NCBI GenBank assembly: GCA_945643635.1
Contig: CALZFC010000248.1
Span: 4,775,001-4,839,000, forward strand
DNA length: 64,000 nucleotides
Direction of reading: 5' to 3'
Source of the DNA: Allodiplogaster sudhausi
Lineage: Eukaryota > Nematoda > Chromadorea > Rhabditida > Diplogasteridae
Every line of letters begins with the position of its first letter. Position 1 is the stretch's first letter. Below, piece by piece: positions 35,441 to 48,570 of this stretch. The translations under genes were made by a program, and so were the position numbers. Under the pieces are notes generated by a model. It was not told where the DNA came from, ran no database searches, and saw nothing but the letters and a program-made list of their open reading frames with translations.

Positions 35441-38400
35441 ATGGCAGATTTGAAAATCGCTACTTCTTTTCTTCTTCTCATCCTTTCTTCTATCATCTTA
35501 CCTATCATTACTTCTCCCTCAAAGTTCGACGACGCACACGTGCAGGTTCGTGTCCCCATTTACTAGCTTCTTCATTCATTTTCTCTTAGTTTTCACACAA
35601 CGGCTCCTGTTAAAGGAGTTGTTGTGTCGTGTAGGCCGGTTGAGGGTTATGTATGTACATGAAGATGAGCGAAACTCACGTAGTCAAATATTCTAATTAT
35701 ACATTATTACATTATATGTAGGTATTACAAGTTTCCTGTTGAAATTTAAGGTGAATCATTGCGAGACTTGTAGTGCTTCTTTGATTCACACTAAACTGAA
35801 CTTTGTAGAGTCGCACTAAACTGAACTTTGTTGAGTCACACTAAACTGAACTTTCTAGACGCAGAGGAGCAGTGGGTTGAATGTGGCTGAGGATGAGTCT
35901 TTCGTGGAAGAGCTGCCCGATGGGCACACCTCGTTCGTGCAGACGGGAGCGGCGCTTCATTATTTCAGCGAGACGACGAAGAGAGAAGGAGAGCTCTTCT
36001 TTACTGCTGGCTCAGATGCCATGTTGGCTTCTTTTCTTTTTTTTAAATAAAATAGTTAAGTGGTCAACATTTTTCAAATTTGTCCTTTACAGAGCAGAGA
36101 CGTTCGATGTTAGCGAAGAGGGAGCAAAGGCGCTGCTCGAGTTCGCTCCGTCCACTCTTCACTTTGGCTTCTTATTTATTTATTTATCCACATCGATTAA
36201 GATGTGACAACACTGGCAGATATGTAACGTGACCGGCGAAAAAATGCACGATATGAAATAAAAATAGGAGAGAATGACATGAAATTATTCATCTCTGACT
36301 GTCTTGCATTTGGGGATACTATATCACGTAAGAAGATTAGCATACCTGCGATATGTGCACTTTGCCCTTGCGAAACTTATATATGTAACTCGCTTAATAA
36401 GCATTGTCTTCTCCTCATCACCACTTATGTTCCTGAATTCCAGAGTTACATACATAGCAAATAGAATAACTCTGACTCTGATATCTGCAGCAACTTCGGC
36501 GAGGCGAGAGTGGCTTCGGTGAGTGTGTGCAACCGAGTGTCTTCTGAGGGAGTGTCCGTGCACGGAGTGCTGCGCGACTCAGTCTTTTGTCACTCTTCCT
36601 CCTTCAAACGACCCTTCCTTCGGCCTTCCCAGTGTACTCGTTTCACTGTCGCTTTCTTGCCCAGAAAGTGCTGCGCGACTCAGTCTTTTGTCACTCTTCC
36701 TCCTTCCTCACACCGACTCGTGGCGACGTTATGATAATAGGTGGAGGATTTGCGAATTCAAGATGAAGCGCGGAAGTGTCTTCAGGTTCCACTACAATCT
36801 TCTTCACCTGAAAGCACTCTAATTATCTTTCTGAAGACAAGATTTACAAATGCGAAAATGAAAAAAGATAAGAAGTGGAGACGGACCTCAAAATCAAGAT
36901 GCTTCCCAATGGTCGAGTAGGCAGAGAACGTCAACTGTCGTGAGCGTTCTCCAAAGCGAAGAGTGCCAATGTCGAGAACATCATTCGATGGGTACACGTC
37001 CGGCGTCAAAGTTACCTTAACAATTCAAAATACTTATGGACATAAATTAAACGGAATTTGTTAAGTTTAAAAAAAAAGGTTTAAAAAAAACAATGATGAA
37101 CCACGAATGGCACTTGATAGAATAGCGGAGGAAGCGAGATCTTGGTGCCCTCTCCAGCCACAACCAACTCGGACTTGACCAGAAGAAAGAGAGTGGCGTT
37201 CACTTCCTCTCTTCCAACCAACAGCACGCTTGCCATTGCGCGGCTCTCGAAAGGGCGTAGATCCTGAATTGGGGTGTTTTTCTTATACATATTTATTTCA
37301 CAAGACACATTTATAAGGGTCGAACATTCTAATGTATGATATGATACTGACCCAGACATGCAAAGGTGCAGAAGCAAGATTCGAGGGCAGCTGCACGAAG
37401 AGTCCGCCTCCACTATTGGAAGAATACCTGCAGAGAGAAAATGTCAACAGAAGTATGCACAAGAAGAGGAGCTCGAAATGTGCCAACTTTTCTGGGCAAG
37501 AAAGCGACAGTGAAACGAGTACACTGGGAAGGCCGAAGGAAGGGTCGTTTGAAGGAGGAAGAGTGACAAAAGACTGAGTCGCGCAGCACTCCGTGCACGG
37601 ACACTCCCTCGAATTGCGAGTGAGAAGACGAGGCCACCCCAATTCACCATTCACGGGAACCTAGAGTCATTTCGATATCCATGTCCCTCTCTCTCTTGGC
37701 ATTTTCTCTCTGCAGGTATTCTTTTTTACACACATAATGTATTAAGTACAGTGTTTCAGTGTTGCTCTGGATATCCACAGTGAACGCAATGCATCAGTAG
37801 CAATAGGAATAAAACTTGCAGATCGACGGCGAAACTCTCTCAAATCCGGAGCGAGTTTCACCGTTCTATGGCGCTCGCGTAGCTCTGAATGGAACTTTGC
37901 GGAAGGAATTGATGATCAACAACCCTCATCCACACCCTCTCCGCATCTTTGAAATTTCCAATAGTGGAGGCGGACTCTTCGTGCAGCTGCCCTCGAATCT
38001 TGCTTCTGCACCTTTGCATGTCTGGGTCAGTATCATATCATACATTAGAATGTTCGACCCTTATAAATGTGTCTTGTGAAATAAATATGTATAAGAAAAA
38101 CACCCCAATTCAGGATCTACGCCCTTTCGAGAGCCGCGCAATGGCAAGCGTGCTGTTGGTTGGAAGAGAGGAAGTGAACGCCACTCTCTTTCTTCTGGTC
38201 AAGTCCGAGTTGGTTGTGGCTGGAGAGGGCACCAAGATCTCGCTTCCTCCGCTATTCTATCAAGTGCCATTCGTGGTTCATCATTGTTTTTTTTAAACCT
38301 TTTTTTTTAAACTTAACAAATTCCGTTTAATTTATGTCCATAAGTATTTTGAATTGTTAAGGTAACTTTGACGCCGGATGTGTACCCATCGAATGATGTT

Positions 38401-41400
38401 CTCGACTTTGGCACTCTTCGCTTTGGAGAACGCTCACGACAGTTGACGTTCTCTGCCTACTCGACCATTGGGAAGCATCTTGATTTTGAGGTCCGTCTCC
38501 ACTTCTTATCTTTTTTCATTTTCGCATTTGTAAATCTTGTCTTCAGAAAGATAATTAGAGTGCTTTCAGGTGAAGAAGATTGTAGTGGAACCTGAAGACA
38601 CTTCCGCGCTTCATCTTGAATTCGCAAATCCTCCACCTATTATCATAACGTCGCCACGAGTCGGTGTTCCTGGTTGGTGTTTCTTGTTTTCTTCTTCTTC
38701 TTTTTTTCTTGATCGACCGTGGTTTTCTATTTTTCTTGTGTTAGATTGTTTCTGTATTTGAGGGGCAACGGTTCCAATCGTCAATGCGCGCGTGGACACT
38801 TCCTTGCTTAACATCGATGGCAGCGCAGTGTCTGTCAAGCGATTTTCTGGACGAATCATTGCCACTTCCAAGGCGGGAAAGCATAATGTCTCCATTCCGT
38901 ACACCTTCGTCTGTTATACTGGGCCAGTTTGACATTTATTTTCAGCGCTAGTCTATCTTTCTTTATATAAATATATATTCTATTTATCACCATCAAACAA
39001 ATTAACGTGACGACACTCGGAGAGTCAATTTCAGTCATTATTAAAAGCTTGCTGGATAAAGACTAATAGCTAATTGTAAAAGACGAGGAAAGATTTAGAA
39101 ATTTGAAATACTGTGTGAAATAATTCATGACTTAAAGTCGTAGAATCTTTGAAGGACTATAACTTGTCGGGTTCAGGTCTGTGGTGCTGGAAGGCAACGA
39201 TGGCTGCTTGCACGAGGGAGTGAAGGCGAAGACGCGGCGCGCGCTGCGCGTCCGCTCGCGTCTCTCGTTACCCGTCGCCGTGTACAACCTCTCGCTGCCA
39301 TTGGAAGGACGCTTTGCGGTTCGCAGCCACTGCCACCTCATGGACAGCATCGACAGATATGTATGTGTATGTATATTCCAGGTGAGGATGTTCGAGAGAG
39401 TTGTCGAGCTGCCAGCCGGCGAGATGCGGCCGCTTTGCCTTCTCGAGTACAATCGCCAAGCTCCCCCTTCCTTCGTCACCTACGTCACTCTCTACACAAA
39501 TGTCTCCACTTTCGACATTCCCATCCAAATCTATGACGGACGCCTGGATGTCAGTCTTCGGAGTCTGGAATTTCTCTTTGCTCCATTCAACTATTCTTCT
39601 TCTTTTGTTTCCTTCTGTTGTTTTTGCACAATAATCGCACGTTGGTTGCTTGAAGATTGAACTGCACTCAGCTGAAAATCATCATCATTTCAATTTCGGA
39701 CTGATTGAACGGAATGACAGTCGAGTAATTCGGGTAAGTTTATTTATTCATATATTTATTCAATAGATACATCACGAAGATGTGAGAAATTAACAGATTA
39801 AAATCGAGAAGAGTGCAAGATTCAAGTAATACGTTTGGAAGAAACATGCAATGCAATGAAATGATCCGTTGAGAGGAAAAAAAATGATAGGGAAAGCACT
39901 ATTTGTTCCAATATTTTACTTGTTTTTTTTTGTGCAGGAACAAAATATGACCTTTGCAGTTCGAAGTTCGCAATCGTAACCCGGCGTCGGTTACACTGAA
40001 CCGCTTACGCATTCCGTTCCCTCGGATGACTCGCCTCTTCTTTGTCCACTGTAGAAAGCTGCCATTCCCAGCCGCCAAGACAGAAACGACTGAAGAAGAA
40101 GAGTTGGAGCTGCCTTACGGAGGAGACAAGCAGCCGCTGCGACAGGCTGCGGATGTCCGCGTTCCTGCCGGCAGTGCCGTGCTCTTTGAGCTTCTTCTCC
40201 GAGTGCACTTAGACGCGGTGGCCGGCAAGCTGGCCAAAGGCGAACTCCGCCTGCAGACCGACTTTGAGGAGAGAATCTTTCCCATTGAGTATGAGGTCGC
40301 TTCTTACGGCAGACTCATCAGTATTCCCGAGAGAGTCACGTTTGGGAAGACTCATCCGGGCAAGATCTCCTTTCGCAATTTACAGGTTAGACTGAGATTT
40401 TGACCTCCATAACTCTTTGGTTCATTAAATATTTCTGTTTTTCATTTCTAAACAAAAAAAAAACTGCATAAAAGGTGCACAGTGCTGAATCTTCGGTGTT
40501 ACGGGATGCTGATATCGTTTGCTCGGGTCTGCAACTCCCTACTTCAGAGTAGCGGGCGGAAGTATTTAAATAGCGACTATGAAGCGATGTAATTGAGGTG
40601 TTCAACTCCTTCGAAGAAGACATGGTAGTAAGTCGTCTGAGTTCCCTGTCCTCCTCGCTCTACTCCTCCGGACCGTCCTGGCTGCTCTTCGAGGATCTCC
40701 ACTCCTCTCCGCCTGTCACCCTCCGTTCTGGCCATCTCACTAACCTCGGCCGAATCCTTCTCATGCCTCCTCTTCACTGCCTCTCCGACTACTGCTACCT
40801 CGGACTACAGCTGCACACTCTCGGTTCGTTTCTCTCTTGGTCATTTTTCCGTGTCTTTCCTCTGACTGTCTGTGTCTCCTTCTCTTCGTCTCCACTGTCT
40901 GTCTCGTCTTGTTCTGTAAGCGGGTGGCTCCCTCTGTGGGTTGCAATTGATCTTCCACCGTACAACACTGCCTCAGCGTCTCTTACAGACGGCCAGTGGT
41001 TCGCTCACGGGCTCACGCTGCCTGCCAACTTGGCAGACATCGATGCTTATCTTTACCGAAAGGCGTGCGCACGCTTTGGAGCTCTCGTTGCCGCCGGCAG
41101 ACATCGTGTCAATTCGACACTTGTCATGGACACCACCAGGGCCAAGCAGCTGCATGTCAGGGGGAGAAAGGGAGCATAGGAGGTAGAGAGGAGAAGGAGG
41201 TAGAGAGAGAGAGATAAAGAGAGAGAGGGACATGGATATCGAAATGACTCTAGGTTCCCGTGAATGGTGAATTGGGGTGGCCTCGTCTTCTCACTCGCAA
41301 TTCGATTCACTTTCCTCCGACTGCCCTCGGCAACTTATCGGTTGGCAGCTTCTCGATTCTTTTTCTTCTAATTTTCTTTCGCTCCCTTTCTCTTGGCGTT

Positions 41401-43523
41401 CTCTGGCACTAAGTTGTGTTGGCTGCGCACAGAAAACAATTGTGACGTACAATTTTCGTTCCATCCAAAATTGTGACCAACATGAGACATGGGAGCGCAC
41501 ATCGAATTGTGATATCTGATGTCACAATTTGGGAGCAAATGGGGAGGGGGGAGTAGCCGATGCGAGAAACTAAATTGTCACATTGTTCCACTGAGGTCCA
41601 TTCTCGCTCCTGCCTCTCTCGCCCCGCCGTGGTCAGTATATAAATGTATAGTCTAAAAAGGCAGCCTAATGTCAGTTGAAGCGGTGAAGTATGGGGTGAT
41701 CTCAGGAGTGGACCGTACGGGTGCTTCAAATGCTGTCAATGCTGGCAAAGCATCCGACCAGCATGCTGGCAGCGACATAAGACTTTTGATATATTAATTA
41801 TGAGTTGCAAGATGGTTGAGTCTTGAATGAATGATTCAACATTACCAGGCATGGGTGAAGTGGGAGGGATGAAAGGGGCGGGGCGAACAGTGCTGACAAT
41901 GAGATGTCAAAATTTTTGGCCGGATGCTACATAATTGTGACATGGAGTGGAACACAATTGTGCCGGCGTAAAATCGGTACAATATTGTACCATGATATTG
42001 TGACATCCCTTGTCACATCGTTCTGTGTGTGTAGATTGTGAGCGTGACCCTGACGAATCCGTCGTCTGCGCCAGTGATCGTGCAGTTGATGCCTCTGTCC
42101 ATCTACCCCGATGGAGAGGCATTCGTCGATGCCTTCAGAGAAGATCTCTTCACTCCGATCACTGAACTCGTATGCCTTTTCTTCCACTTCCTCGAGAACC
42201 GCAATCTTTATCAAATATATTTAACAGGCTTTTTGACGTGTATATCTACTTGTATTCTTTTGACCGAATTCAATTTTAGAGACTTTTATTCTGCAATAAA
42301 AGACTTGTACTGATGAGATAATATGCCCCACTTTTCAACTTTTCAGGTGGAGAAGAAGGAAATTATGATGTTTTCTCTGCTTGACTCTGAGCTTTTCGAT
42401 TTGAAGCAGGATAGTCCAGTGCCCCGTTTGAGGGAGGAACTGGAGAAGGAACTCGGAATGGGAGTGCCGAAGTATGTCTTGGCTTCCCTTCTGGTGGATT
42501 TTGTTTTTAATGATCATTGTTATCCTCAGATTCACGCTATCATTTATTCTGCAACCACATGCAAAGACCACCATACGCCTTGGCTTTCTTCCAAGTGACT
42601 ACATTCCTCGCTCATCCTTGCTCATTATTCGGCATGTTTTGTCATTTTTTCATGTACAGTAATCCTATGCAAATGAAGTGGTATTTCCCCGGGTGGTACT
42701 TCCCCGTATGGTTTTCGGGTATGACCAAGATGGTTTTAGGAACAATTTGACGATGGTGGAGCCCGTTGTGATGTACGGAAGGGGAGCGCGGATTGGGATG
42801 GAACTGGAGGGGCTACCGGCGCTGGGAACGCAACCTCTGCTCTTTGAGATTCGACACGATCATCTGGAAGAGTGCGACAATCCGAAACGTCCGTTCTTCC
42901 TTCAGTTCCACTTGTTTCCCTTTTCTTCTTCTGCACTTCCTGATATAGGCTGATATAGGCATTTTTTTTCTCTTGCACACTTCATTTTGAAAAGACTACG
43001 AATGAGTACTGCCAGTCACCTGTTTATGGCAAATTTTTTTCACTATTATCCTCTTTATCTTCTTCGCTTTTGCTCTAACGGCTTCTCGCTCACTGTTCAC
43101 TTTCTCTGTCTTTTCTTTCTCTTTTTCTTTCTCACTTCTCTCTGTCCCACCTGCAGGTAGAATGAATCTTCTGAGATCCACGCTGACAGTTCGTCGTCCC
43201 TTCGCGGTGCAGAACACGGGCGAAGTTCCCTTCTCGGTGGTCAACATGAGTATCAACGACGTTCCATGCGAGAACCGCGGCTTCCGAATCATAAATTGCT
43301 ACCCGTTCCGTCTCCAACCAACCGAGACCTACAATCTTGAAGTGGCGTAAGTTTCGTTTTTCGCATCAGAGTTACCTCCGTCTACTGAGTAAAGAAGTTT
43401 GAAAAAAGTGTCCTGAGCCAAAGTATCCAGGTAATCATGTGCAAGTCATGAGAAAGAGGAGAGAGAAAGAGAGGTAGGGGACGGGGGGGGGGGGGGAGAG
43501 AAGAGCGAGTGTGAGAGGGGAGC

Positions 43524-43566
<43 letters not shown>

Positions 43567-45874
43567 AGCCATGACTGAAGTGCCGGCTAGTCCTATCTGC
43601 TCTCGTCCTCTGTTCAGTTATACCCCTGACTTCTTGTCGACGACGAACGATGCGGACCTGCAATTGTACATTTCCATGAATGGGTCCGTCTGGATCTTCC
43701 CGTTGGCGGCCACCATTTCTGCAGACAGGCTGAGCAGCTGCCACGCCGCCCTCCCCCGTCCACTCTTCGAGCATCTCATGAACTACTGCTGCGTCGCTGC
43801 TGCCGCGTATGACTTCCTTCCTTTTGTCTCTCCTCTCAAGGCGTCACAAAGTAGATTACTGTTGACAATGAGAGAATGTGTCAAAATATAGACTAGGAGT
43901 TGTCGATGATTTGAATGGTTGATATTGAGGTTCTGTTTGATCTGCATGCTGATCTGCGCTTATCTGGAAGGAGACCGAGCGATTGTGTGTGCCATCCGAA
44001 ACGACAACGCAGTGTCTTCCACTCCCTCGGATCGCAACAATTCCTCCCCGTCCTCCCCCACTCCTATCGATCTTACCGATGCTTCCTCCACTCCAATCAT
44101 TCTTACCGATTCCTCCTCCACTCCAATCACTCTTACCGATTCCTCCTCCACTCCAATCAATCTTACCGATTCCTCCTCCACTCCAATCACTCTTACCGAT
44201 TCCTCCTCCACTCCAATCACTCTTACCGATTCCTCCTCCACTCCAATCAATCTTACCGATTCCTCCTCCACTCCAATCACTCTTACCGATTCCTCCTCCA
44301 CTCCAATCAATCTTACCGATTCCTCCTCCACTCCAATCAACCTTACCGATTCCTCCTCCACTCCAATCAATCTTACCGATTCCTCCTCCACTTCAATCAC
44401 TCTTACCGATTCCTCCTTAACTCCAATCACTCTTGCCGATTCCTCCTCCACTCCAATCAATCTTACCGATTCCTCCTCCACTCCAATCACTCTTACCGAT
44501 TCCTCCTCCACTCCAATCACTCTTACCGATTCCTCCTCCACTCCAATCACTCTTACCGATTCCTCCTCCACTCCAATCACTCTTACCGATTCCTCCTCCA
44601 CTCCAATCAATCTTACCGATTCCTCCTCCACTCCAATCAACCTTACCGATCCCTCCTCCACTCCAATCAATCTTACCGATTCCTCCTCCACTCCAATCAA
44701 TCTTACCGATTCTTCCTCCACTCCAATCAATCTTACCGATTCTTCCTCCACTCCAATCACTCTTACCGATTCCTCCTCCACTCCAATCAATCTTACCGAT
44801 TCCTCCTCCACTCCAATCACTCTTACCGATTCCTCCTCCACTCCAATCACTCTTACCGATTCCTCCTCCACTCCAATCACTCTTACCGATTCCTCCTCCA
44901 CTCCAATCACTCTTACCGATTCCTCCTCCACTCCAATCAATCTTACCGATTCCTCCTCCACTCCAATCAACCTTACCGATTCCTCCTCCACTCCAATCAA
45001 TCTTACCGATTCCTCCTCCACTCCAATCAATCTTACCGATTCCTCCTCCACTCCAATCAATCTTACCGATTCTTCCTCCACTCCAATCAATCTTACCGAT
45101 TCTTCCTCCACTCCCATCACTCTTACCGATTCCTCCTCCACTCCAATCAATCTTACCGATTCTTCCTCCACTCCCATCACTCTTACCGATTCCTCCTTAA
45201 CTCCAATCAATCTTACCGATTCCTCCTCCACTCCAATTAATCTTACCGATTCCTCCTCCACTCCAATCAATCTTACCCCTCCACTCCAATCAATCTTACC
45301 GATTCCTCCTCCACTCCAATCAACCTTACCGATTCCTCCTCCACTCCAATCAATCTTACCGATTCCTCCTCCACTCCAATCAACCTTACCGATTCCTCCT
45401 CCACTCCAATCAATCTTACCGATTCCTATCAATCTTACCGATTCCTCCTCCACTCCAATCAATCTTACCGATTCCTCCTCCACTCCAATTAATCTTACCG
45501 ATTCCTCCTCCACTCCAATCAATCTTACCCCTCCACTCCAATCAATCTTACCGATTCCTCCTCCACTCCAATCAACCTTACCGATTCCTCCCCCACTCCA
45601 ATCAATCTTACCGATTCCTCCTCCATTCCAATCAATCTTACCGATTCCTCCTCCACTCCAATTAATCTTACCGATTCCTCCTCCACTCCAATCAACCTTA
45701 CCGATTCCTCTTCCACTCCAATCAATCTTACCGATTCCTCCTCCACTCCAATCAACCTTACCGATTCCTCCTCCACTCCAATCAATCTTACCGATTCCTC
45801 CTCCACTCCAATCAACCTTACCGATTCCTCCTCCACTCCAATCAATCTTACCGATTCCTCCTCCACTCCAATAA
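35441..45874 (+). CDS. tmem-131: TMEM131-like protein, rearranged gene with a repeat-expanded tail
   Basis: Homologue of TMEM131, an ER/Golgi membrane protein whose PapD-like lumenal domain and cytoplasmic tail serve collagen assembly and secretion. Clear exons: 35441-35545 (signal peptide), 35865-36022, 36093 to ~36166 (APSTLHFG), 36491 to ~36667 (FGEARVASVSV to RFTVAFLPRK), 37822-38025 (YGARVALNGT), 38114-38263, 38362-38490 (VLDFGTLRFGERSRQL), 38570-38672, 38763-38908 (RFSGRIIATSKAG), ~39177-39600, 39960-40385, ~40600-40823 (HCLSDYCYLGL), ~40990-41160, 41254-41340 (VNGELGWPRLL), 42035-42169 (SAPVIVQLMPLSIYP), 42347-42471, ~42680-42900 (NNLTMVEPVVMYGRGA), ~43160-43347 (NTGEVPFSVV), ~43613-43808 (YTPDF, ALPRP) and from 43930, a membrane segment ending AYLEGDR. 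The exon piece after LPRK is missing from the + strand, and three junctions lack good splice sites, so this copy may be non-functional or misassembled. The tail frame shifts at about 45275 and stops at 45874. Confidence 0.85.
35786..35860. repeat. 25-bp tandem repeat before a TMEM131 exon
   Basis: Three exact-length copies of TCACACTAAACTGAACTTTG plus five bases end four bases before the acceptor of the second exon. Each unit supplies a CTAAACT word, a plausible branch-point sequence. Confidence 0.9.
36710..38667. repeat. 712-bp inverted duplication within TMEM131
   Basis: Left arm 36710-37421 is the reverse complement of right arm 37956-38667; mirrored coordinates sum to 75377. The right arm holds the real exons (end of 37822-38025, 38114-38263, 38362-38490, most of 38570-38672). 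The left arm is an antisense copy. They are nearly identical; a visible difference changes Phe to Ile in VLD[F/I]GTL. Confidence 0.95.
37422..37955. other. Chimeric spacer of the TMEM131 inverted duplication
   Basis: On the minus strand it joins pieces in a new order. 37697-37609 is an inverted copy of 41217-41305 (GELGWPRLLTRNS exon). 37610-37489 is an inverted copy of 36546-36667. About 37488-37431 continues the latter exon as KVGTFRAPLLVHTSVDIFSL with donor GTATTC; this piece is absent downstream of 36667 on the + strand. The first two join over a shared GA, a microhomology-type junction. From about 37699 the + strand resumes with the last bases of that same exon and its donor at 37715. 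Confidence 0.85.
43455..43565. repeat. GA and poly-G tract in a TMEM131 intron
   Basis: GA repeats with a run of about 14 G at 43483-43496, lying between the exon ending 43347 and the FTPDF-type exon at about 43613. Confidence 0.85.
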
Positions 45875-48258
45875 ATCTTACCGATTCCTCCTCCACTCCC
45901 ATCACTCTTACCGATTCCTCCTCCACTCCAATCAATCTTTACGATTCCTCCTCCACTCCAATCAATCTTACCGATTCCTCCTCCACTCCAATCAACCTTA
46001 CCGATTCCTCCTTAACTCCAATCAATCTTACCGATTCTTCCTCCACTCCCATCACTCTTACCGATTCCTCCTCCACTCCAATCAATCTTACCGATTCTTC
46101 CTCCACTCCCATCACTCTTACCGATTCCTCCTTAACTCCAATCAATCTTACCGATTCCTCCTCCACTCCAATTAATCTTACCGATTCCTCCTCCACTCCA
46201 ATCAATCTTACCCCTCCACTCCAATCAATCTTACCGATTCCTCCTCCACTCCAATCAACCTTACCGATTCCTCCTCCACTCCAATCAATCTTACCGATTC
46301 CTCCTCCACTCCAATCAACCTTACCGATTCCTCCTCCACTCCAATCAATCTTACCGATTCCTATCAATCTTACCGATTCCTCCTCCACTCCAATCAATCT
46401 TACCGATTCCTCCTCCACTCCAATTAATCTTACCGATTCCTCCTCCACTCCAATCAATCTTACCCCTCCACTCCAATCAATCTTACCGATTCCTCCTCCA
46501 CTCCAATCAACCTTACCGATTCCTCCTCCACTCCAATCAATCTTACCGATTCCTCCTCCACTCCAATCAATCTTACCGATTCCTCCTCCACTCCAATTAA
46601 TCTTACCGATTCCTCCTCCACTCCAATCAACCTTACCGATTCCTCTTCCACTCCAATCAATCTTACCGATTCCTCCTCCACTCCAATCAACCTTACCGAT
46701 TCCTCCTCCACTCCAATCAATCTTACCGATTCCTCCTCCACTCCAATCAACCTTACCGATTCCTCCTCCACTCCAATCAATCTTACCGATTCCTCCTCCA
46801 CTCCAATAAATCTTACCGATTCCTCCTCCACTCCCATCACTCTTACCGATTCCTCCTCCACTCCAATCAATCTTTACGATTCCTCCTCCACTCCAATCAA
46901 TCTTACCGATTCCTCCTCCACTCCAATCAACCTTACCGATTCATCCTCCACTCCAATCAATCTTACCGATTCCTCCTCCACTCCAATCAATCTTACCGAT
47001 TCCTCCTCCACTCCAATCAACCTAACCGATTCCTCCTCCACTCCAATCAATCTTACCGATTCCTCCTCCACTCCAATCAATCTTACCGATTCCTCCTCCA
47101 CTCCAATCAATCTTACCGATTCCTCTTCCACTCCAATCAATCTTACCGATTCCTCCTCCACTCCAATCAATCTTACCGATTCCTCCTCCACTCCAATCAA
47201 TCTTACCGATTCCTCCTCCACTCCAATCAATCTTACCGATTCCTCCTATACTCCAATCAACCTTACCGATTCCTCCTCCACTCCAATCAATCTTACCGAT
47301 TCCTCCTCCACTCCAATCAACCTTACCGATTCCTCCTCCACTCCAATCAATCTTACCGATTCCTCCTACACTCCAATCAATCTTACCGATTCCTCCTCCA
47401 CTCCAATCAATCTTACCGATTCCTCTTCCACTCCAATCAATCTTACCGATTCCTCCTCCACTCCAATCAATCTTACCGATTCCTCCTCCACTCCAATCAA
47501 TCTTACCGATTCCTCTTCCACTCCAATCAATCTTACCGATTCCTCCTCCACTCCAATCAATCTTACCGATTCCTCCTCCACTCCAATCAATCTTACCGAT
47601 TCCTCCTATACTCCAATCAACCTTACCGATTCCTCTTCCACTCCAATCAATCTTACCGATTCCTCCTCCACTCCAATCAATCTTACCGATTCTTCCTCCA
47701 CTCCCATCACTCTTACCGATTCCTCCTCCACTCCAATCAATCTTACCGATTCCTCCTCCACTCCAATCAACCTTACCGATTCCTCCTCCACTCCAATCAA
47801 TCTTACCGATTCCTCCTCCACTCCAATCAATCTTACCGAGTCCTCCTCCACTCCAATCAATCTTACCGATTCCTCATCCACTCCAATCAATCTTACCGAT
47901 TCCTCCTAGACTCCCATCACTCTTACCGATTCCTCCTCCACTCCAATCAATCTTACCGATTCCTCCTCCACTCCAATCAATCTTACCGATTCCTCCTCCA
48001 CTCCAATCAATCTTACCGATTCCTCCTCCACTCCAATCAACCTTACCGATTCCTCCTCCACTCCAATCAATCTTATCGATTCCTCCTCCACTCCAATCAA
48101 TCTTACCGATTCCTCCTCCACTCCCATCACTCTTACCGATTCCTCCTCCACTCCAATCAATCTTACCGATTCCTCCTCCACTCCAATCAATCTTACCGAT
48201 TCCTCCTCCACTCCAATCAATCTTACCGATTCCTCCTCCACTCCCATCACTCTTACCG
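44071..48258. repeat. 30-bp coding minisatellite, ~140 units, with a 935-bp higher-order duplication
   Basis: The unit is TCTTACCGATTCCTCCTCCA followed by CTCCAATCAA, and variants carry ACT for AAT. In the frame entered from TMEM131 it encodes SSSTPI[NT]LTD. Rare units are shortened by 7 bp (TCTTACCCCTCC at 45271, 45523, 46206, 46458) or by 11 bp (near 45415 and 46350). These positions repeat at exactly 935 bp, as do TCCTTAACTCC (45191/46126) and a CTTTACG unit, so a block of about 31 units was duplicated. Most frames are free of stops over long stretches, so minus-strand open frames (IGVEEESVR) are artefacts. The array ends DCVSKNAVPI with TGA at 48288, but that frame differs by one from the entry frame. 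Confidence 0.97.
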
Positions 48259-48570
48259 ATTGTGTGTCGAAGAATGCCGTTCCAATTTGAACAATGTTGG
48301 GGTGAGTGCGAGGAAGTGGACGGAATCTGGGAATGATAAGCGTTATCAAACCAACTATTTAGTCTTCCATGCAAACTTCTCTACCTTCAAAAGAAGATAT
48401 TAATCCAAATCTTTTCGCTATTAATTTGGCTTATATATAGTATGTATTTAGTGAGGACCTTACAAACACTTTTCCTTGAAATTTTTTTATGCAAATTTCC
48501 GTGGTATTCAGTTTGGTTACTGTATGAAGGTGTACTGTATAAAAGCGTAATATGTATTTAGTGAGGAAAC

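Noticed and set aside
36782..37413. A separate antisense gene in the TMEM131 region
   Set aside because: It is the inverted copy of TMEM131 exons at 37956-38667, not an independent gene.
41430..42034. Transposon-like stretch with repeated AATTGTGACA words in a TMEM131 intron
   Set aside because: Ends are only loosely similar as inverted repeats (CACAGAAAAC/CACAGAACGA); not enough to call an element.
44071..48258. CRISPR-like or satellite array
   Set aside because: Units are contiguous with no variable spacers, and the array sits in a eukaryotic coding context.
43960..48349. Long minus-strand open frames reading IGVEEESVR repeats
   Set aside because: The 30-bp unit lacks stops in several frames. 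Only the plus frame is entered from an identifiable gene (the TMEM131 membrane exon).
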